A stretch of DNA of 64,000 bases from Symbiodinium natans (taxonomy: Eukaryota > Sar > Dinophyceae > Suessiales > Symbiodiniaceae), in contig CAJNDS010002598.1 in assembly GCA_905221605.1 (NCBI GenBank), forward strand, positions 43,501-107,500, read 5' to 3'. Numbering within the stretch: position 1 is the first letter of the stretch; the number at the start of each line of letters is the position of its first letter. Both the position numbers and the translations under genes were made by a program. The notes under the pieces were generated by a model, which searched no databases, had not been told where the DNA came from, and saw only the letters and a program-made list of their open reading frames with translations. Of this stretch, positions 49,570 to 59,569 are shown piece after piece.

Positions 49570-50100
49570 GGGTTCAGCGTTGAGGGTTTATGCAATCGGT
49601 CATGCGGACTGTCACGAAGCGAGACACTTGGCGACTAAACGGATTCCAATTCAAAATTAAGTGAGTCAGCCATCCCTTGCCTGTCTGCGGGCACGGCGAC
49701 GGGCTAACCACAGCGCCACAAAATTTGGCACAACATATGGAGTGGAAACATGAACAGAACGCATGGGAGCAAAGGGGAGCTGAGCGAACTTTCGCAAGGA
49801 GCGCCCTCCCATGACGCGTCTTGCTGTACACAGAAAGAGGCTATCAAGGGAACGTCTGGGTCTTACCGAAATGCTCTGTACAGCATATTGGACACTGAAC
49901 GAACTGAATCTGCACCCCGCACACGTGCGCAAGTTGGCGAAGCACAGTGGAAAAAGTCCTGACTTGTTGATGAAGAGGCTGTCTGGCCAGCATCAAGCTG
50001 GGAAAGCGAAGTTCGTGAACCTACATTGCCGGCGCCCTCTCTGTGCCATCTGGTAGCGGTGATCGCTTCCAACCAGCGACGTTGATTGGGACTAACCACC
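49570..50100. other. Telomere-free block, coding unclear
   Basis: Overlapping frames on both strands. The minus strand carries TGGCGCTGTGGTTAGC (about 49716-49731), which resembles a tRNA-type A box, so a SINE remnant is possible. Confidence 0.25.
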
Positions 50101-50677
50101 CCGTGTCATAGAGAAAAGGGTTTAGGGTTTGGGGTGTTAGGGTTTAGGGCTGCACCCTACGGGGCGGGGGGGGGGGCCTTAAGAACTTCTGGGTTCACAC
50201 CGAGCAGGAGCCGTAAACCTTAAACCCTGAACCATGCAACGACCCCCGAAGTGCACATGCTCAGGGTGGTCTCAGACCTTCAAAACCCCCCACAAGGGAG
50301 GGTTTAGGGTTTAGGGTTTGGGGTTTAGGGTTTAGGGTTTAGGGTATCCCCCTAACACGAACAGTCCTTGATAGGGATGAATTTATAATGGGGGGTACTA
50401 GACTCCCTCTGGGCACACCCCAACCTCCACTCTCAACCCTGAGGAGCCTTAGGCAAACGATTTCTTCGGTTTAGGGTTTAGGGTTTAGGGTTTAGGGTTT
50501 AGGGTTTCTTCATCCCCATTCCGGTTCTGACGCCCAGAACCTGAACCTCTGACCCCAAGATAGGCAGCTGTCCTCAGTGGTGCCCTCTGAGTTCCTTCTT
50601 TAAAGTGGGGTTGAATCCTTGTTACTGAAACCGACTGAGGGAGCAAAGGGCAGCGTGTCTTGTTTCTTGACCTTTAG

Positions 50678-50767
50678 GAGAGCGTTCAGGAGATGACGCC
50701 GGGGCAGGCCCCGGGCGTGCCCAATGCCCCCTTTCATGACGGCATGCAGCTGAAACCGAATCCTTAA
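50678..50767 (+). CDS. Exon ending in stop
   Basis: Acceptor CTTGACCTTTAG. Frame ESVQEMTPGQAPGVPNAPFH then DGMQLKPNP and TAA, or a GC donor at CA/GCTGAAACC. Strong codon bias. Confidence 0.55.
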   Translation, partial: ESVQEMTPGQAPGVPNAPFHDGMQLKPNP

Positions 50768-50943
50768 ACCCTAAACCCTAAACCCTCATGGGGGTTTCAT
50801 TATTCTTGTTGTTGGAAATAGCCCTCAACCCTCAACCCCTAAATCTTGGATAAGTTAAGTCTTCCGATTCTTAAACTTGGACGTGGTGTTAGGCACCCTC
50901 TAAATTTTTAAACCCTAAGCCCTAAACCCAGCTGTATGTATGT

Positions 50944-51050
50944 GTGTATGTGTGTATGTGTGTATGTAATGTAATGTAATGTAATGTACTGTACTGTAAT
51001 GTAATGTAATGTAATGCAATGTAATGTAATGTAATGTAATGTAATGTATG
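50944..51050. repeat. TAATG/TATG pentamer microsatellite
   Basis: GTATGTGT units pass into about seventeen TAATG or TACTG units. Confidence 0.95.
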
Positions 51051-51154
51051 TAGATCTCTCAGTGGCAGTCCAGCGCTCCAGCGCGTGCGCCCTCCAGTGA
51101 GCAACCATGTTTTCTTACCAAAGGAAATCTTAACATACCAGGGGTTCGCTGGCC

Positions 51155-51285
51155 CTAAACCCTAAACCCTCAACCCTAACCCCTAACCCCTAAACCCTAA
51201 ACCTTTAACCCTAAACCCTAAACCCTAAACCCTAAACCCTAAGCAAAGAAACCCTAAACCCCAAACCCTAAACCCTAAACCCACA
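51155..51285. repeat. Telomeric tract, CCCTAAA
   Basis: About fifteen units with small interruptions. Confidence 0.9.
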
Positions 51286-51295
51286 AGTCGCTCAG

Positions 51296-51386
51296 GATAC
51301 CAGCCTCGGAACCCTCCGTGGTCATGTTGGCATCGCAGGAGCAGCTGCAGATGCTGAGAACACCAAGCAAGGCTGGACATCTCGGC
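51296..51386 (+). CDS. Exon, Gln/Leu helix
   Basis: Acceptor AAGTCGCTCAG. Frame IPASEPSVVMLASQEQLQML then RTPSKAGHLG, donor GGC/GTTTAGG, phases 2 to 0. Telomeric arrays on both sides. Confidence 0.6.
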
Positions 51387-51551
51387 GTTTAGGGTTTGGG
51401 GTTTAGGGTTTAGGGTTTAGGGTGTAGGGTTTAGGGTCCCTCAAAACCGCAAACCCTACACTTTAGGGTTTGAGGTTGAGGGTTTAGGAGTTCCCCTAAA
51501 CCCTAAACCCTAAACCCTGAACCCTGAACCCTGAACCCTCAGCTTCCCCAG

Positions 51552-51608
51552 GAGACCTGAAGCAATTTCGGATGTAACGGCTGGGGCCTGCCATCCTCAA
51601 CCTCATCA
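51552..51608 (+). CDS. Exon, unidentified gene
   Basis: Acceptor CAGCTTCCCCAG, frame RPEAISDVTAGACHPQPH, donor CA/GCCCTAAAGG (GC). Confidence 0.55.
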
Positions 51609-51651
51609 GCCCTAAAGGGGCCCCTTTTGTGCTCTTTGTCCGTGAAGGGGG

Positions 51652-51755
51652 GTTTAGGGTTTAGGGTTTAGGGTTTAGGGTTTAGGGTTTAGGGTGTAGG
51701 GTGTAGGGTTTAGGGTTTAGGGTTTAGGGTGTAGGGTGTAGGGTTTAGGGTTAGG
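51652..51755. repeat. Telomeric array TTTAGGG with TGTAGGG
   Basis: About fifteen units including TGTAGGG pairs. Confidence 0.95.
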
Positions 51756-51759
51756 GGTT

Positions 51760-52210
51760 TAGTTCGAAGCGCCAGCGAACCACAAACCTGTTAGCCGACG
51801 AGCCAGAACCCTGTGAACGCTACACCCTGTGAACCCCACACCCAACGAAACCCCTAAACGCTGTGAACCCTATAACAAGGTTGGAACCATGCGAACCCTA
51901 AACCCTATGAACCCTTAAACCCTAATATACCCTTTAAACCTTCAGAACCCTATAGAAACCCTATGAACCCTATATACCCGAAACCCTAAAAACCCTAGAA
52001 ACCCTAGAAACCCTATAAACCCTGTAAACCCTGAAAACCCTGTAAACCTTGTAAACCCCATGAACCCGAAACCTGGCCTGAAAGTTGGCGACTTCGAGCC
52101 CCACTTAAATGCGTCTACTTATAGCCGACTCGGAGGACTTAGGGGGGACTTAACAAGCAGGTATCATCGGGGTTACAAGTTCCCGAATCTCTAAGCCCTA
52201 AACCCTAAAC
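51760..52210. other. Degenerate AACCCT-rich DNA
   Basis: CCCTGTGAA, CCCTATGAA and CCCTAGAA variants dominate 51810-52070. No exon seen. Confidence 0.6.
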
Positions 52211-52216
52211 CCTAAA

Positions 52217-52312
52217 CCACAAAGTGAACTAAAGCAGGGACGCTTGTAAGGGACATCAGGGTAATTGGAGCGTATTTGGGGAGCTACTTAGGTATACAGG
52301 TATACATAGGGG
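52217..52312. mobile_element. Family G copy
   Basis: AGCAGGGACGCTTGTAAGGGAC then GGGGAGCTACTTAGGTATAC. Confidence 0.55.
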
Positions 52313-52410
52313 CCTAAACCCTAAACCCTAAACCCTAAACCCTAAACCCTAAACCCTAAACCCTAAACCCTAAACCCTAAACCCTAAACCCTAAACCCTA
52401 AACCCTAAAC
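52312..52410. repeat. Telomeric array, CCCTAAA
   Basis: About fourteen perfect units. Confidence 0.95.
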
Positions 52411-52415
52411 TGAAG

Positions 52416-52492
52416 GTCTCCAATGCATCCAGCCAATCGTGCCCACAGCGCCTGGCCGAGCAACTGTATGAGGCCAGCCCTACGCTCTCGGG
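52416..52492 (+). CDS. Exon, unidentified gene
   Basis: Acceptor AAACTGAAG. Frame VSNASSQSCPQRLAEQLYEA then SPTLS, donor GG/GTTTAGG. Starts 5 bases after a CCCTAAA array and ends at a TTTAGGG array. Confidence 0.6.
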
Positions 52493-52669
52493 GTTTAGGG
52501 TTTAGGGCTTAGGGTTCAGCGGCTCCTTTTCTTAGAGGAGGTCCTCCATTTTGTTGGGGATTGGGGGTTCGGGTTATAGGGTCAGGGTTGTAGGGTTTTT
52601 CAGTTTTGCGTTTAGGGTTTAGGGTTTGGGGTCAAAAAAAAGGCTTAAAGAAGATTCTGGCTGACTTTA

Positions 52670-52793
52670 GCATGGTCCCTTTCTTGGGTTTTGGGGCTCT
52701 CTGTAAGGAAGGCAAGGGCATGGGAAACGAGGGGCGCCAGGAGGGATAAGGCGGCCACAGAGAGCGCCCTTGAAGAACAGGGACCATGCACAC
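52670..52793. mobile_element. Family P-like inverted repeat
   Basis: AGCATGGTCCCTTTCTTGGG mirrors GAACAGGGACCATGC. Confidence 0.55.
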
Positions 52794-52934
52794 CAACTTA
52801 ATGTTTTGTAGTTTGTTTGTACAGTTGTTGCCCTGAAGCCTAAACCCTAAACCCTAAACCCTAAACCCTAAACCCTAAACCCTATACCCTAAACCCTAAA
52901 CCCTAAACCCTGCTCCAACTAAATACAATTGCAG

Positions 52935-53043
52935 GTTCTTGCCCAGCCAAGACAGTTGAACTGGTGACTTACTGATCTTGTAGGAAGCAATAGCTCGGAT
53001 TCATTTCATGAGCTGGCTCTGGGAGATGATAAAGGGAGAGAGG
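52935..53043 (+). CDS. Exon(s), possible 20-nt intron
   Basis: After ACAATTGCAG the frame SCPAKTVEL is open. GTGACTTACTGATCTTGTAG (52964-52983) follows, then EAIARIHFMSWLWEMIKGER to an AGG/GTTTAGG end. The second part is clearly coding. The first part could be chance, in which case the acceptor belongs to a longer intron. Confidence 0.5.
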
Positions 53044-53116
53044 GTTTAGGGTTTAGGGTTTAGGGTTTCTGGCATTCCCCACCCAGCCCTGATGCAAAAA
53101 AGGGTTTAGGGTTTAG

Positions 53117-53190
53117 GGATGTTCCCTTTCTACTAACAGCTCCTTAATAGGGATTACAATAGGAAGGGGGTACTATAACTTAGTATAAGG
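53117..53190. mobile_element. Family A MITE, truncated
   Basis: GGGATGTTCCCTTTCTACTA... ends without a full right arm (TTAGTATAAGGGGCACA). Confidence 0.7.
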
Positions 53191-53266
53191 GGCACATAAC
53201 AAGTTGCTGCCGTTAGCTTCTTGATGTGGTCCCCTACATGAACCCTTCTTCTGCAGTGGTTTCTAG

Positions 53267-53329
53267 GGTTTAGGGTTTAGGGTTTAGGGTTTAGGGTTTA
53301 GGGTTTAGGGTTTAGGGTTTAGGGTTTAG
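53267..53329. repeat. Telomeric array, TTTAGGG
   Basis: About nine units. Confidence 0.95.
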
Positions 53330-53355
53330 CCAAATTTCCCCACACTTTCTGACAG

Positions 53356-53431
53356 GAGGTGAGACGCCCAAGCACAGCCTCAGCCACACCTCCAGTGGCA
53401 AACATGGCACCTGTTCCGAAATTACTTGAAG
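53356..53431 (+). CDS. Exon ending inside a family E element
   Basis: Acceptor CACTTTCTGACAG. Frame EVRRPSTASATPPVANMAPV then PKLLE. The donor G/GTTCATGG lies within the terminal repeat of the family E copy that follows. Confidence 0.6.
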
Positions 53432-53576
53432 GTTCATGGTACTTGCTGACCAATTACAACTGGGCTTATAATCCTACTTATAATTGGGATAACCCCTATA
53501 AGGCCCTTTAGGGGTAGTATAAGTAGGGTTATAAGTACAGTTATAATTGGTTAGCAAGTACCATGAACCTTCAAGT
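53424..53576. mobile_element. Family E MITE
   Basis: ACTTGAAGGTTCATGGTACT mirrors AGTACCATGAACCTTCAAGT, with an internal palindrome around CCTATAAGG...CCCTTTAGGGG. Confidence 0.9.
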
Positions 53577-53774
53577 AGGGGGTACCTGATTGGGTCCTTG
53601 TAAAAAGGGGATCCTACCATTTGGGGATCTATGTTGGTGGGAGGGAGGGGGGGGGTGTCCGCTGTTCTCGTAAATCCCTATGTGTAAGTTGTTGAGCTTC
53701 AATTCTGTAGTTTTGTTTGAGCGCGCTTAGGGTTTAGGGTTTAGTTTTTAGGGTTTAGGGTTTAGGGTTTAGGG

Positions 53775-53826
53775 TGGGAGGTTCACACGAAGCTTGGGGC
53801 ACGGAGGTTGTGGACCTTGGATATGA
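53775..53826 (+). CDS. Exon-like island, two frames
   Basis: Between a TTTAGGG array and a CCCTAAA array. Frames VHTKLGARRLWTLDM and GSHEAWGTEVVDLGY are both open. The latter ends TAT/GACCC with a GA donor. Confidence 0.45.
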
Positions 53827-53869
53827 CCCTAAACCCTAAAACCCTAAACCCTAAACCCTAAACCGTGGG

Positions 53870-54270
53870 ACTTTGAGTCGGTTGAATCTAGGATTCATGA
53901 CATGGCCCGAAGCCCCGAGAGCTTTACATCCCCAGACTGACAAGGACTCTGTGGGAATGGTTTCCGCCCCCAAAATTTCCGAATAAGCCTATTGAGGTCA
54001 TCTGATAGGAGAAGGTGCTGGGGGTTGGGGTAGCCAATGAATGCTTGTTGTAAACTGACTGTCCATTGCCCCCGTACTAAATCCACATTTGCCCCTGATG
54101 GGTGGCGTAAGGTGAAGTCATGCTGCGGGGGTGCGGGGGAGCTGGGGGGGGGGGGGGGGATCTATGTGGTTCGTGTGTTCGTGTGGAACATGTGGAATCC
54201 TTAGCCCTGAGCTCTGTGAGTTGTGAAGGGCCTTGAAAGTTTCGGGAGTTAGCTTACGGAAGGAGCTTGA
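53870..54270. other. Unique block, strand uncertain
   Basis: The minus frame 54086-53895 (AFIGYPNPQHLLLSDDLNRL) and a plus frame after CCCCAG at 53935 (LTRTLWEWFPPPKFPNKPIE) overlap. Only one can be real. A poly-G run is at 54146-54159. Confidence 0.3.
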
Positions 54271-54399
54271 CAAAAAGGGTTTAGGGTTTAATTAGGGTTT
54301 ACGGTCAGCCGTCAGTTTCTTGCGTTTTTGTTCAAACGTTCCTGAGTTTGGAGGGAGGGTTGACGAGGTTAGCACAAGCTTAACCTCGAAAGTCCTACC

Positions 54400-54740
54400 A
54401 TCCTAAACCCTAAACCCTAAACCCTAAACCCGAAACCCGAAACCCTAAACCCTAAACCCCCAAAACCTTCAAAAAGCACTGAATGCCCCCGAAGCCCTAA
54501 GACGCTCAGACTCTAAGAGCCTCAAACTTACAACCCCTAGAAGCCCTAGCCCTAGAATCCCTCAAACCCTCAAACCCGAACAACCAGGCCTTAACCCTAA
54601 AACCTCCCAACTCCTCAAACATACCCTAAGCCCCAAACCCTAAACCCCAAACCCTAAACCCCAAACCCTAAACCCTAAACCCCAAACCCTAAACCCCCAA
54701 ACCCCAAACCCCAAACCCTAAACCCCCAAACCCTAAACCT
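54400..54740. repeat. Degenerate CCCTAAA/CCCCAAA tract
   Basis: Short pure blocks (54400-54455, 54620-54740) around decayed AAGCCCTAG-type DNA. Confidence 0.85.
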
Positions 54741-54750
54741 GCACTCACAG

Positions 54751-54828
54751 GCCAAGGATCGCCTCGCAGCGACTTGGAAGTCGAGCCACGCCGTGGCGGC
54801 AGCAAACGGAGGCGGGCCACAAGCTCGG
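54751..54828 (+). CDS. Exon, Ala-rich
   Basis: Acceptor CCTGCACTCACAG. Frame AKDRLAATWKSSHAVAAANG then GGPQAR, donor CGG/GTTTAGG, phase 0 at both ends. Confidence 0.6.
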
Positions 54829-55095
54829 GTTTAGGGCTAGCCCTAAACCCTAAACCCTAAACCCTTAACCCTAAACCCTAAACCCTAGGGTTTTGAGCGT
54901 TAGGGTTTTAAGCTGGGGGCTGTACCCCATGGTTAGGGTGTTAAGTGTAGGGCTTCCACCCCTGGTTTGTACCCGGAACTCCCTAAACCCGATGATCAAG
55001 AGGCGATGCACGGGTTTGGTACGTGGGTTTAGGGCTTAGGGTCTAGGTTTAGGGTTTAGGGTTTAGGGTTTATCCCGAAATAGTGTTGGAGCTCG

Positions 55096-55201
55096 CCAAA
55101 ACTAGGACCCAGAGTAGGCCCTTATCCCCTTCTTTAGTTCCTTATAAGCCCCTCTAACCCAAAAAGAGTACCCTTGTTGTTGTTAGGTCACTCTTGGTGT
55201 G
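55096..55201. mobile_element. Family D element
   Basis: CTAGGACCCAGAGTAGGCCC at the left, GGTCACTCTTGGTGTGG at the right, AAAA on both sides. Shared core TTCCTTATAAGCCCC...CCAAAAAGAGTACCC. Confidence 0.75.
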
Positions 55202-55392
55202 GAAAAGGTCCCCCCCCCCCCCCCCCCCCCCCTCCCCCTCCCATTTTTGGAAACCCCCCCTTTACGCCCTGTGGACTTTTTTACCCGTTCTGCTCAGTGT
55301 TACCCGGTACAAGCAATCTCGTTGTTGCCCCATGACCGTTTCGACGCATGCCTTGGCTTTCATTTCAGCCTGTCCTGATTGGCATTGTCTGT

Positions 55393-55518
55393 ACTTGGAG
55401 GTTCAGGGCACCTATAACCCCAATCATATCTGTAGTTATAAGCCCCCCAAGTCCCCTAAGTAGGTTATAAGTAGACTTATAATTGGGGTTACAAGTACTG
55501 TACCCATGAACCTCCAAG
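55393..55518. mobile_element. Family E MITE
   Basis: ACTTGGAGGTTCAGGGCACC mirrors GTACCCATGAACCTCCAAGT. Confidence 0.9.
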
Positions 55519-55579
55519 TAGGCTAAACCCTAAGCCTCAACCCTAAACCCTAAACCCTAAACCCTAAACCCTAAACCCT

Positions 55580-55662
55580 GGCGCTTGTGCAAGAAGGGCC
55601 TTCTGGAGTTCGGGCCTAGGGGGGGGGGGTCTTCCAAACAAGCGCTGCGATGCGTTTGGGCT
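55580..55662 (+). CDS. Exon-like island
   Basis: Frame WRLCKKGLLEFGPRGGGLPN then KRCDAFGLR, up to GTTTAGGGC. Acceptor perhaps TGTGCAAG. A G-run at 55620-55630 makes the frame fragile. Confidence 0.4.
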
Positions 55663-55679
55663 TCGGGTTTAGGGCTTCC

Positions 55680-55825
55680 AGTTTGGGGTTTAGGGGTTAG
55701 GGTTTAGGGGTTAGGATTTAGGGGTTAGGGTTTTAGGTTTAGGGGTTAGGGTTTTAGGTTTAGGGGTTAGGATTTAGGGGTTAGGGTTTTAGGTTTAGGG
55801 GTTAGGGTTCGGGTTTAGGGCCGTA
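55680..55825. repeat. TTTAGGGG-TTAGGG variant array
   Basis: Repeating TTTAGGGGTTAGGG units, a second-order variant of the telomeric repeat. Confidence 0.9.
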
Positions 55826-55861
55826 GACACCCTAAAGTCTAGGCCCCTGCACCCCGAAACC

Positions 55862-55951
55862 ATGGGGAGGATGCAGCCCAAGCCAGCGCCAGAGCAGCGA
55901 CTTTGGTGCTTTTATTCGGATGCCCAGTCCTACCCTTCTTCCCTCGTTCAA
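55862..55951 (+). CDS. Candidate first exon
   Basis: ATG in the context AACCATGG opens MGRMQPKPAPEQRLWCFYSD then AQSYPSSLVQ, donor AAG/GCTCAGC or further. Good codon bias. Family unknown. Confidence 0.5.
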
Positions 55952-56149
55952 GGCTCAGCTTTCCTGATTTCTGTTTTAGGGTTTAGGTGTTTAGGGGTTA
56001 GGGTTTCGGGTTTAGGGCCTGGGGGTTCTAAAACAACAAAAACCGGGCGGGGCTTGTTACTTGTAGGTTGCTGGGAGTTTTATGCGCAACCCTAAACCCT
56101 AGACCCTAAACCCCAAACCGCTGATCCGTCGCTTACAGCTTGTCACGGG

Positions 56150-56280
56150 ATGAAGACTCGAACCCCTGAGGTTGTACCCCTAGAGGTTCCCCCTAAGAAT
56201 TACTCCTAAAATTGGCGCATATACTACCTTAAAGATCTTTAAAAATGGTCCCCACAAGGGTTCAAGGTACAACCCCTCGA
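56150..56280. mobile_element. Family H element
   Basis: GAAGACTCGAACCCCTGAGG at the left, GGTTCAAGGTACAACCCCTC at the right. Confidence 0.75.
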
Positions 56281-56288
56281 GTTTGCAG

Positions 56289-56339
56289 GGGCCGCCGTTA
56301 CTGACTGAAAGCATTCAGAACCTTAGACGCGTGGATTTC
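56289..56339 (+). CDS. Exon, unidentified gene
   Basis: Acceptor CTCGAGTTTGCAG, seventeen codons GPPLLTESIQNLRRVDF, donor TTC/GTCAGTTAGG, phase 0 both ends. Confidence 0.6.
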
Positions 56340-56443
56340 GTCAGTTAGGGTTTAGGGTTTAGGATTTAGGGTTTAGGGTAAAGGGTAAACGTGCATGCGC
56401 CTGCGCGTTTGGGGGCCAGCTAAATGCGTTTTAGCTGGCACTT

Positions 56444-56466
56444 GGGGGGGGGGGGGGGGGGGGGGG
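56444..56466. repeat. Poly-G tract
   Basis: 23 G after a small hairpin GCCAGCTAAATGCGTTTTAG (56414-56438). Confidence 0.9.
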
Positions 56467-56665
56467 TGGGGCCCATGCGGTTAACACACAATGGTTTTAT
56501 CGGCCTCTTGCCTTAAGATGCACGAAGCTAGATTCCGAAGCCGCTCAAACCAAAACCTTACTGGACCCCAAAACGCCTTATAGGTAGTCAATCCCAAAAT
56601 ACCCTGAAGCCCAGGCCCTAAAACCCTACAACCACAAGCCTTCACCCTAAACCCTAAACCCTAAA

Positions 56666-56764
56666 CTCGACGACAGCCGACGGACCAAGGTAGACTCAGC
56701 CAGCACAGCGCGTCCTCGGCCCAAACGAGGTCCCCACAAGAGGTGGGGTGCAAGCGTGGTTCAG
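56666..56764 (+). CDS. Exon, basic Ser/Arg/Pro
   Basis: Thirty-three codons LDDSRRTKVDSASTARPRPK then RGPHKRWGASVVQ, donor CAG/GTCTAGG. It begins directly after CCCTAAA units, so the acceptor is unclear. Confidence 0.55.
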
Positions 56765-57025
56765 GTCTAGGTGGGCTTTTTATAGGGGAAACCCTAAACC
56801 CTAAACCGTAAACCCTAAATCCTAAACCCTAAACCCTAAACTACTGTCAGCTTAAGAACCCCACAAACAATATATAACAATCATGTTCTTTCTGATAAGA
56901 GGAAAATAGGGGTTATAAGGGTCTAGGGTGTAAGGTTAGCCTTTAGGTGGTTTGGGGTGTAGTAGGGCTTAGAACGGCTTAGCGGGGTTTTGAAAGGGGA
57001 TTGAAGGTTTAGGTAGGGTTTAGGT

Positions 57026-57126
57026 TTGGGATGTTCCCCCTTCTACTAGCAGTCCTAAAAAGGGATTATAATCGGGTGCACCAGAATCGCTATCAAGGAC
57101 TGTTAGTATAAGGGGGAACATCCCAA
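57026..57126. mobile_element. Family A MITE with perfect 8-bp duplication
   Basis: TTGGGATGTTCCCCCTTCTA mirrors TATAAGGGGGAACATCCCAA. GTTTAGGT flanks both sides (57018-57025 and 57127-57134). The target is telomere-like. Confidence 0.95.
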
Positions 57127-57173
57127 GTTTAGGTGGTGGAGGGGGTGTAGTAGGCTTTCGTATCTCATGGCAG

Positions 57174-57237
57174 GATGCGCCGTGTACGTCAGCCCACCAT
57201 AGAGCTCCCGGAGGAGACTTTCAAGTCTTGGAATAGG
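57174..57237 (+). CDS. Exon, unidentified gene
   Basis: Acceptor TATCTCATGGCAG. Frame MRRVRQPTIELPEETFKSWN, then AGG/GTTTAGG. A telomeric array follows. Confidence 0.6.
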
Positions 57238-57362
57238 GTTTAGGGTTTAGGGTTTAGGGTTTAGGGTTTAGGGTTTAGGGTTTAGGGTTTGGGGTTTGGG
57301 GTTTGGGGTTTATAAGTTTAGGCTTTAGGGAGTTTAGGTTTTAGGGTGTAGGGCAAGCCGTT

Positions 57363-57533
57363 AGGCGATGCATTGATGAGAGAAGAAGGCTCCAGAGGCC
57401 CCTTAAGGGAGAGCGGCTTAGAAAGCCGGGGTCGCGGGTCATCGCGGGCCTGCACGAAGAAGAACTGGTTCTTGTGAGGGTGGAGACTCAGGCCCGACAC
57501 TCTTATGCGTTGGAATCCCATCGTGTCGCACTG
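57363..57533 (-). CDS. Minus-strand exon, unidentified gene
   Basis: On the minus strand, after CCCTAAGCAG, the frame CDTMGFQRIRVSGLSLHPHK continues NQFFFVQARDDPRPRLSKPL and SLKGPLEPSSLINASPNG to a GC donor. GC3 is high. It is the clearest minus-strand exon in the window. Confidence 0.5.
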
Positions 57534-57574
57534 CTTAGGGAACAGTCCTTCTCACAACTACAAAACCGCCCCAA

Positions 57575-58085
57575 ACCCTGAACCCTATAAACCCTAAACC
57601 CACTGAACCGTGCTTTGAAACAAACCACCGAAACCCTAAACCCTAATTAAACCCTAAACCCTAAACCCTAATTAAACCCTAAACCCTAAACCCTAGACCC
57701 TCAACCCTCAACAGTCAATTGTAAACCCTAAACCCTCAACCCTCAACCCCCAACCCTTAACCCAACCAACCCAATAAACGCACTGAACCTAAAGCCGACA
57801 TGGGCCACTAAACCCTAAACCCTAACCCTAAACCCTAAACCCTAAACCCTAAACCCTGAACCCTGAACCCTGAACCCTGAACCCTGAACCCTGAACCCTG
57901 AACCCTGAACCCTGAACCCTGAACCCTGAACCCTGAACCCTGAACCCTGAACCCTGAACCCTGAACCCTGAACCCTGAACCCTGAACCCTACCCTAAACC
58001 CTTAACCCTAAACCCTTAACCCTTAACCCTTAACCCTTAACCCTTAAGCCTTAAGCCCTCAGCCCTAAACCCTAAACCCTAAACA
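57575..58085. repeat. Telomeric tract with long CCCTGAA block
   Basis: CCCTAAA with AATTAAACCC joints, then about twenty CCCTGAA units (57850-57988) and CCCTTAA units (58000-58050). Confidence 0.95.
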
Positions 58086-58086
58086 G

Positions 58087-58134
58087 GTCCCGTCGAGTCC
58101 GAGCCGCAGTCGGCGCGGCAGCAAAGTGTCTCAG
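58087..58134 (+). CDS. Exon, SR-rich
   Basis: Acceptor CTAAACAG, sixteen codons VPSSPSRSRRGSKVSQ, donor CAG/GTCCATCC, phase 0 both ends. Confidence 0.6.
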
Positions 58135-58414
58135 GTCCATCCTGGCAATCTGCTGTGTTAGAGGTATCAAGAGGGCGTTAGGGTTTAGGGTTTAGGGCTA
58201 GGGTTTAGGGTTTAGGGTTTGGGGTTTAGGGTCTGAGGTAAGTCTAGGGGGCCAATCTTCTGTTGTAGGGGCTTCAGGGGGCAGAGCAGGGTTTGGGGCT
58301 TCGAGGGCTTTCAGGGCTGGAGGATGTTCAGGGATTCCGCAGTAGTGCCACACAAACTTTACAACCCACCCTAGACCCTTAACCCAAGATCCCTGACTCT
58401 GCCCATCGGCGCAG

Positions 58415-59555
58415 GGCAGAAGTCCTGTGGATGTACGGTGTAGAGCAGTTTGATAGTTCACGTGTCCCGAATATTCGGGTTCTGCATGGGTCCTTGCTCA
58501 GAAAAGAAGGGTGGACGGAGACTGTGCCGGCTTTGCTGAAGGCTTTGTATATCGGCGTGTGCATTTCTGCCATGCAGGTAGGTGCGGCAAGTCTCTTTAT
58601 TCCTTTCGTTCTCTTACTCTATGGGCATTTCCCAAAATAGGGGGTACCCCTTTATTCCCCAAGTAGACTAGTATCCCCTTTAACTCACCCCGCAACAGGG
58701 TACCCCCAATTTTCGGAAACCCCCATTGGCACTTCGTGATGTACAGCTTTTGGTTTGCGGGCCGGGGAGAGAGCCGAGCTTTGTCACGTTGCAGCCGCTG
58801 TGCGGACAGCCTTCTCTCATACTGCCAATGCTGAGGGCCCCAGGCACTAGGAAACTCTTGTACTTGTGCTCTCGGTCCCCTTCGCTGGGTTTAGGACCTG
58901 TTCTGAAACCCTTAGACCCTATAGACCAAAGACCCTAAAACCTAAACTGTGTAACCACCCCTCAACCCTAAACCCCAAACCCTAAACCCTAATCGGCGCT
59001 GTGTACATTTTTCTGGGTATAGCATAGCTTGGGATGTGAACCTCCAGGTAAACCTTAATCCCTGGGTTTGTTCCTTCATGATGAGTCTATTCCAAGTGCT
59101 GTGCTAGGAGGGTTTCAGGGTTTAGGCTTAGGATTTAGGTTTTCGGAACTCCCGATTTTTCTCTTTAGGGACACCTGCTCATACCTGGTCTACTGGCTTT
59201 TGCCGACAGGACCTTGCCCAGATCAATCTAGGATGCGCTCGTCAACGCAACATTTTTTTCCAAGCGCTGTTGCTGGTCCCACCTTTAGCACTCCGTTCTA
59301 TCACGGTTTGTTCTTTATCGTTCAGGGTTTAGGGTTTAGGGGCCTATCATCAGAAGTCTTTGACCGCTACGAAGAAGAAATGTTTTTTGTGACCTGGTTA
59401 TCCCACCTCCTAAAGCTTCAAAGCATGGACCTCCCTATCGGAGGGTCGGCATAATTCTAATAGTATTCCCATATGGTCCCTTGTTTTCCTCTAGCACAAC
59501 AACCCCAAGACCCTACTGAACATTATGAAGGCCCCCATGTTAGTTTGTGGGTTGG
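58415..59555 (+). CDS. Multi-exon gene part, hydrophobic protein
   Basis: Exons: 58415-58577 (AEVLWMYGVEQFDSSRVPNI ... ALYIGVCISAMQ; donor CAG/GTAGGT), 58747-58888 (LLVCGPGREPSFVTLQPLCG ... LLYLCSRSPSL), about 59068-59118 (FLHDESIPSAVLGG), 59169-59325 (DTCSYLVYWLLPTGPCPDQS ... PFYHGLFFIVQ), 59341-59448 (LSSEVFDRYEEEMFFVTWLS ...), and 59495-59555 (HNNPKTLLNIMKAPMLVCGL). The 59448/59495 intron is TCG/GCATAA...CCTCTAG, phase 0. Several hydrophobic stretches suggest a membrane protein. Two TTTAGGG units between 59325 and 59341 read through in frame. Start, end and family are unknown. Confidence 0.6.
58636..58722. mobile_element. Inverted-repeat element in intron
   Basis: AAAATAGGGGGTACCCC mirrors GGGTACCCCCAATTTT, inside the intron 58578-58746. 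Confidence 0.65.
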
Positions 59556-59569
59556 GATAACCCAGACCC

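Noticed and set aside
49600-49740. tRNA-derived SINE on the minus strand
   Set aside because: An A-box-like TGGCGCTGTGGTTAGC is present, but a proper B box at normal spacing and a tail were not found.
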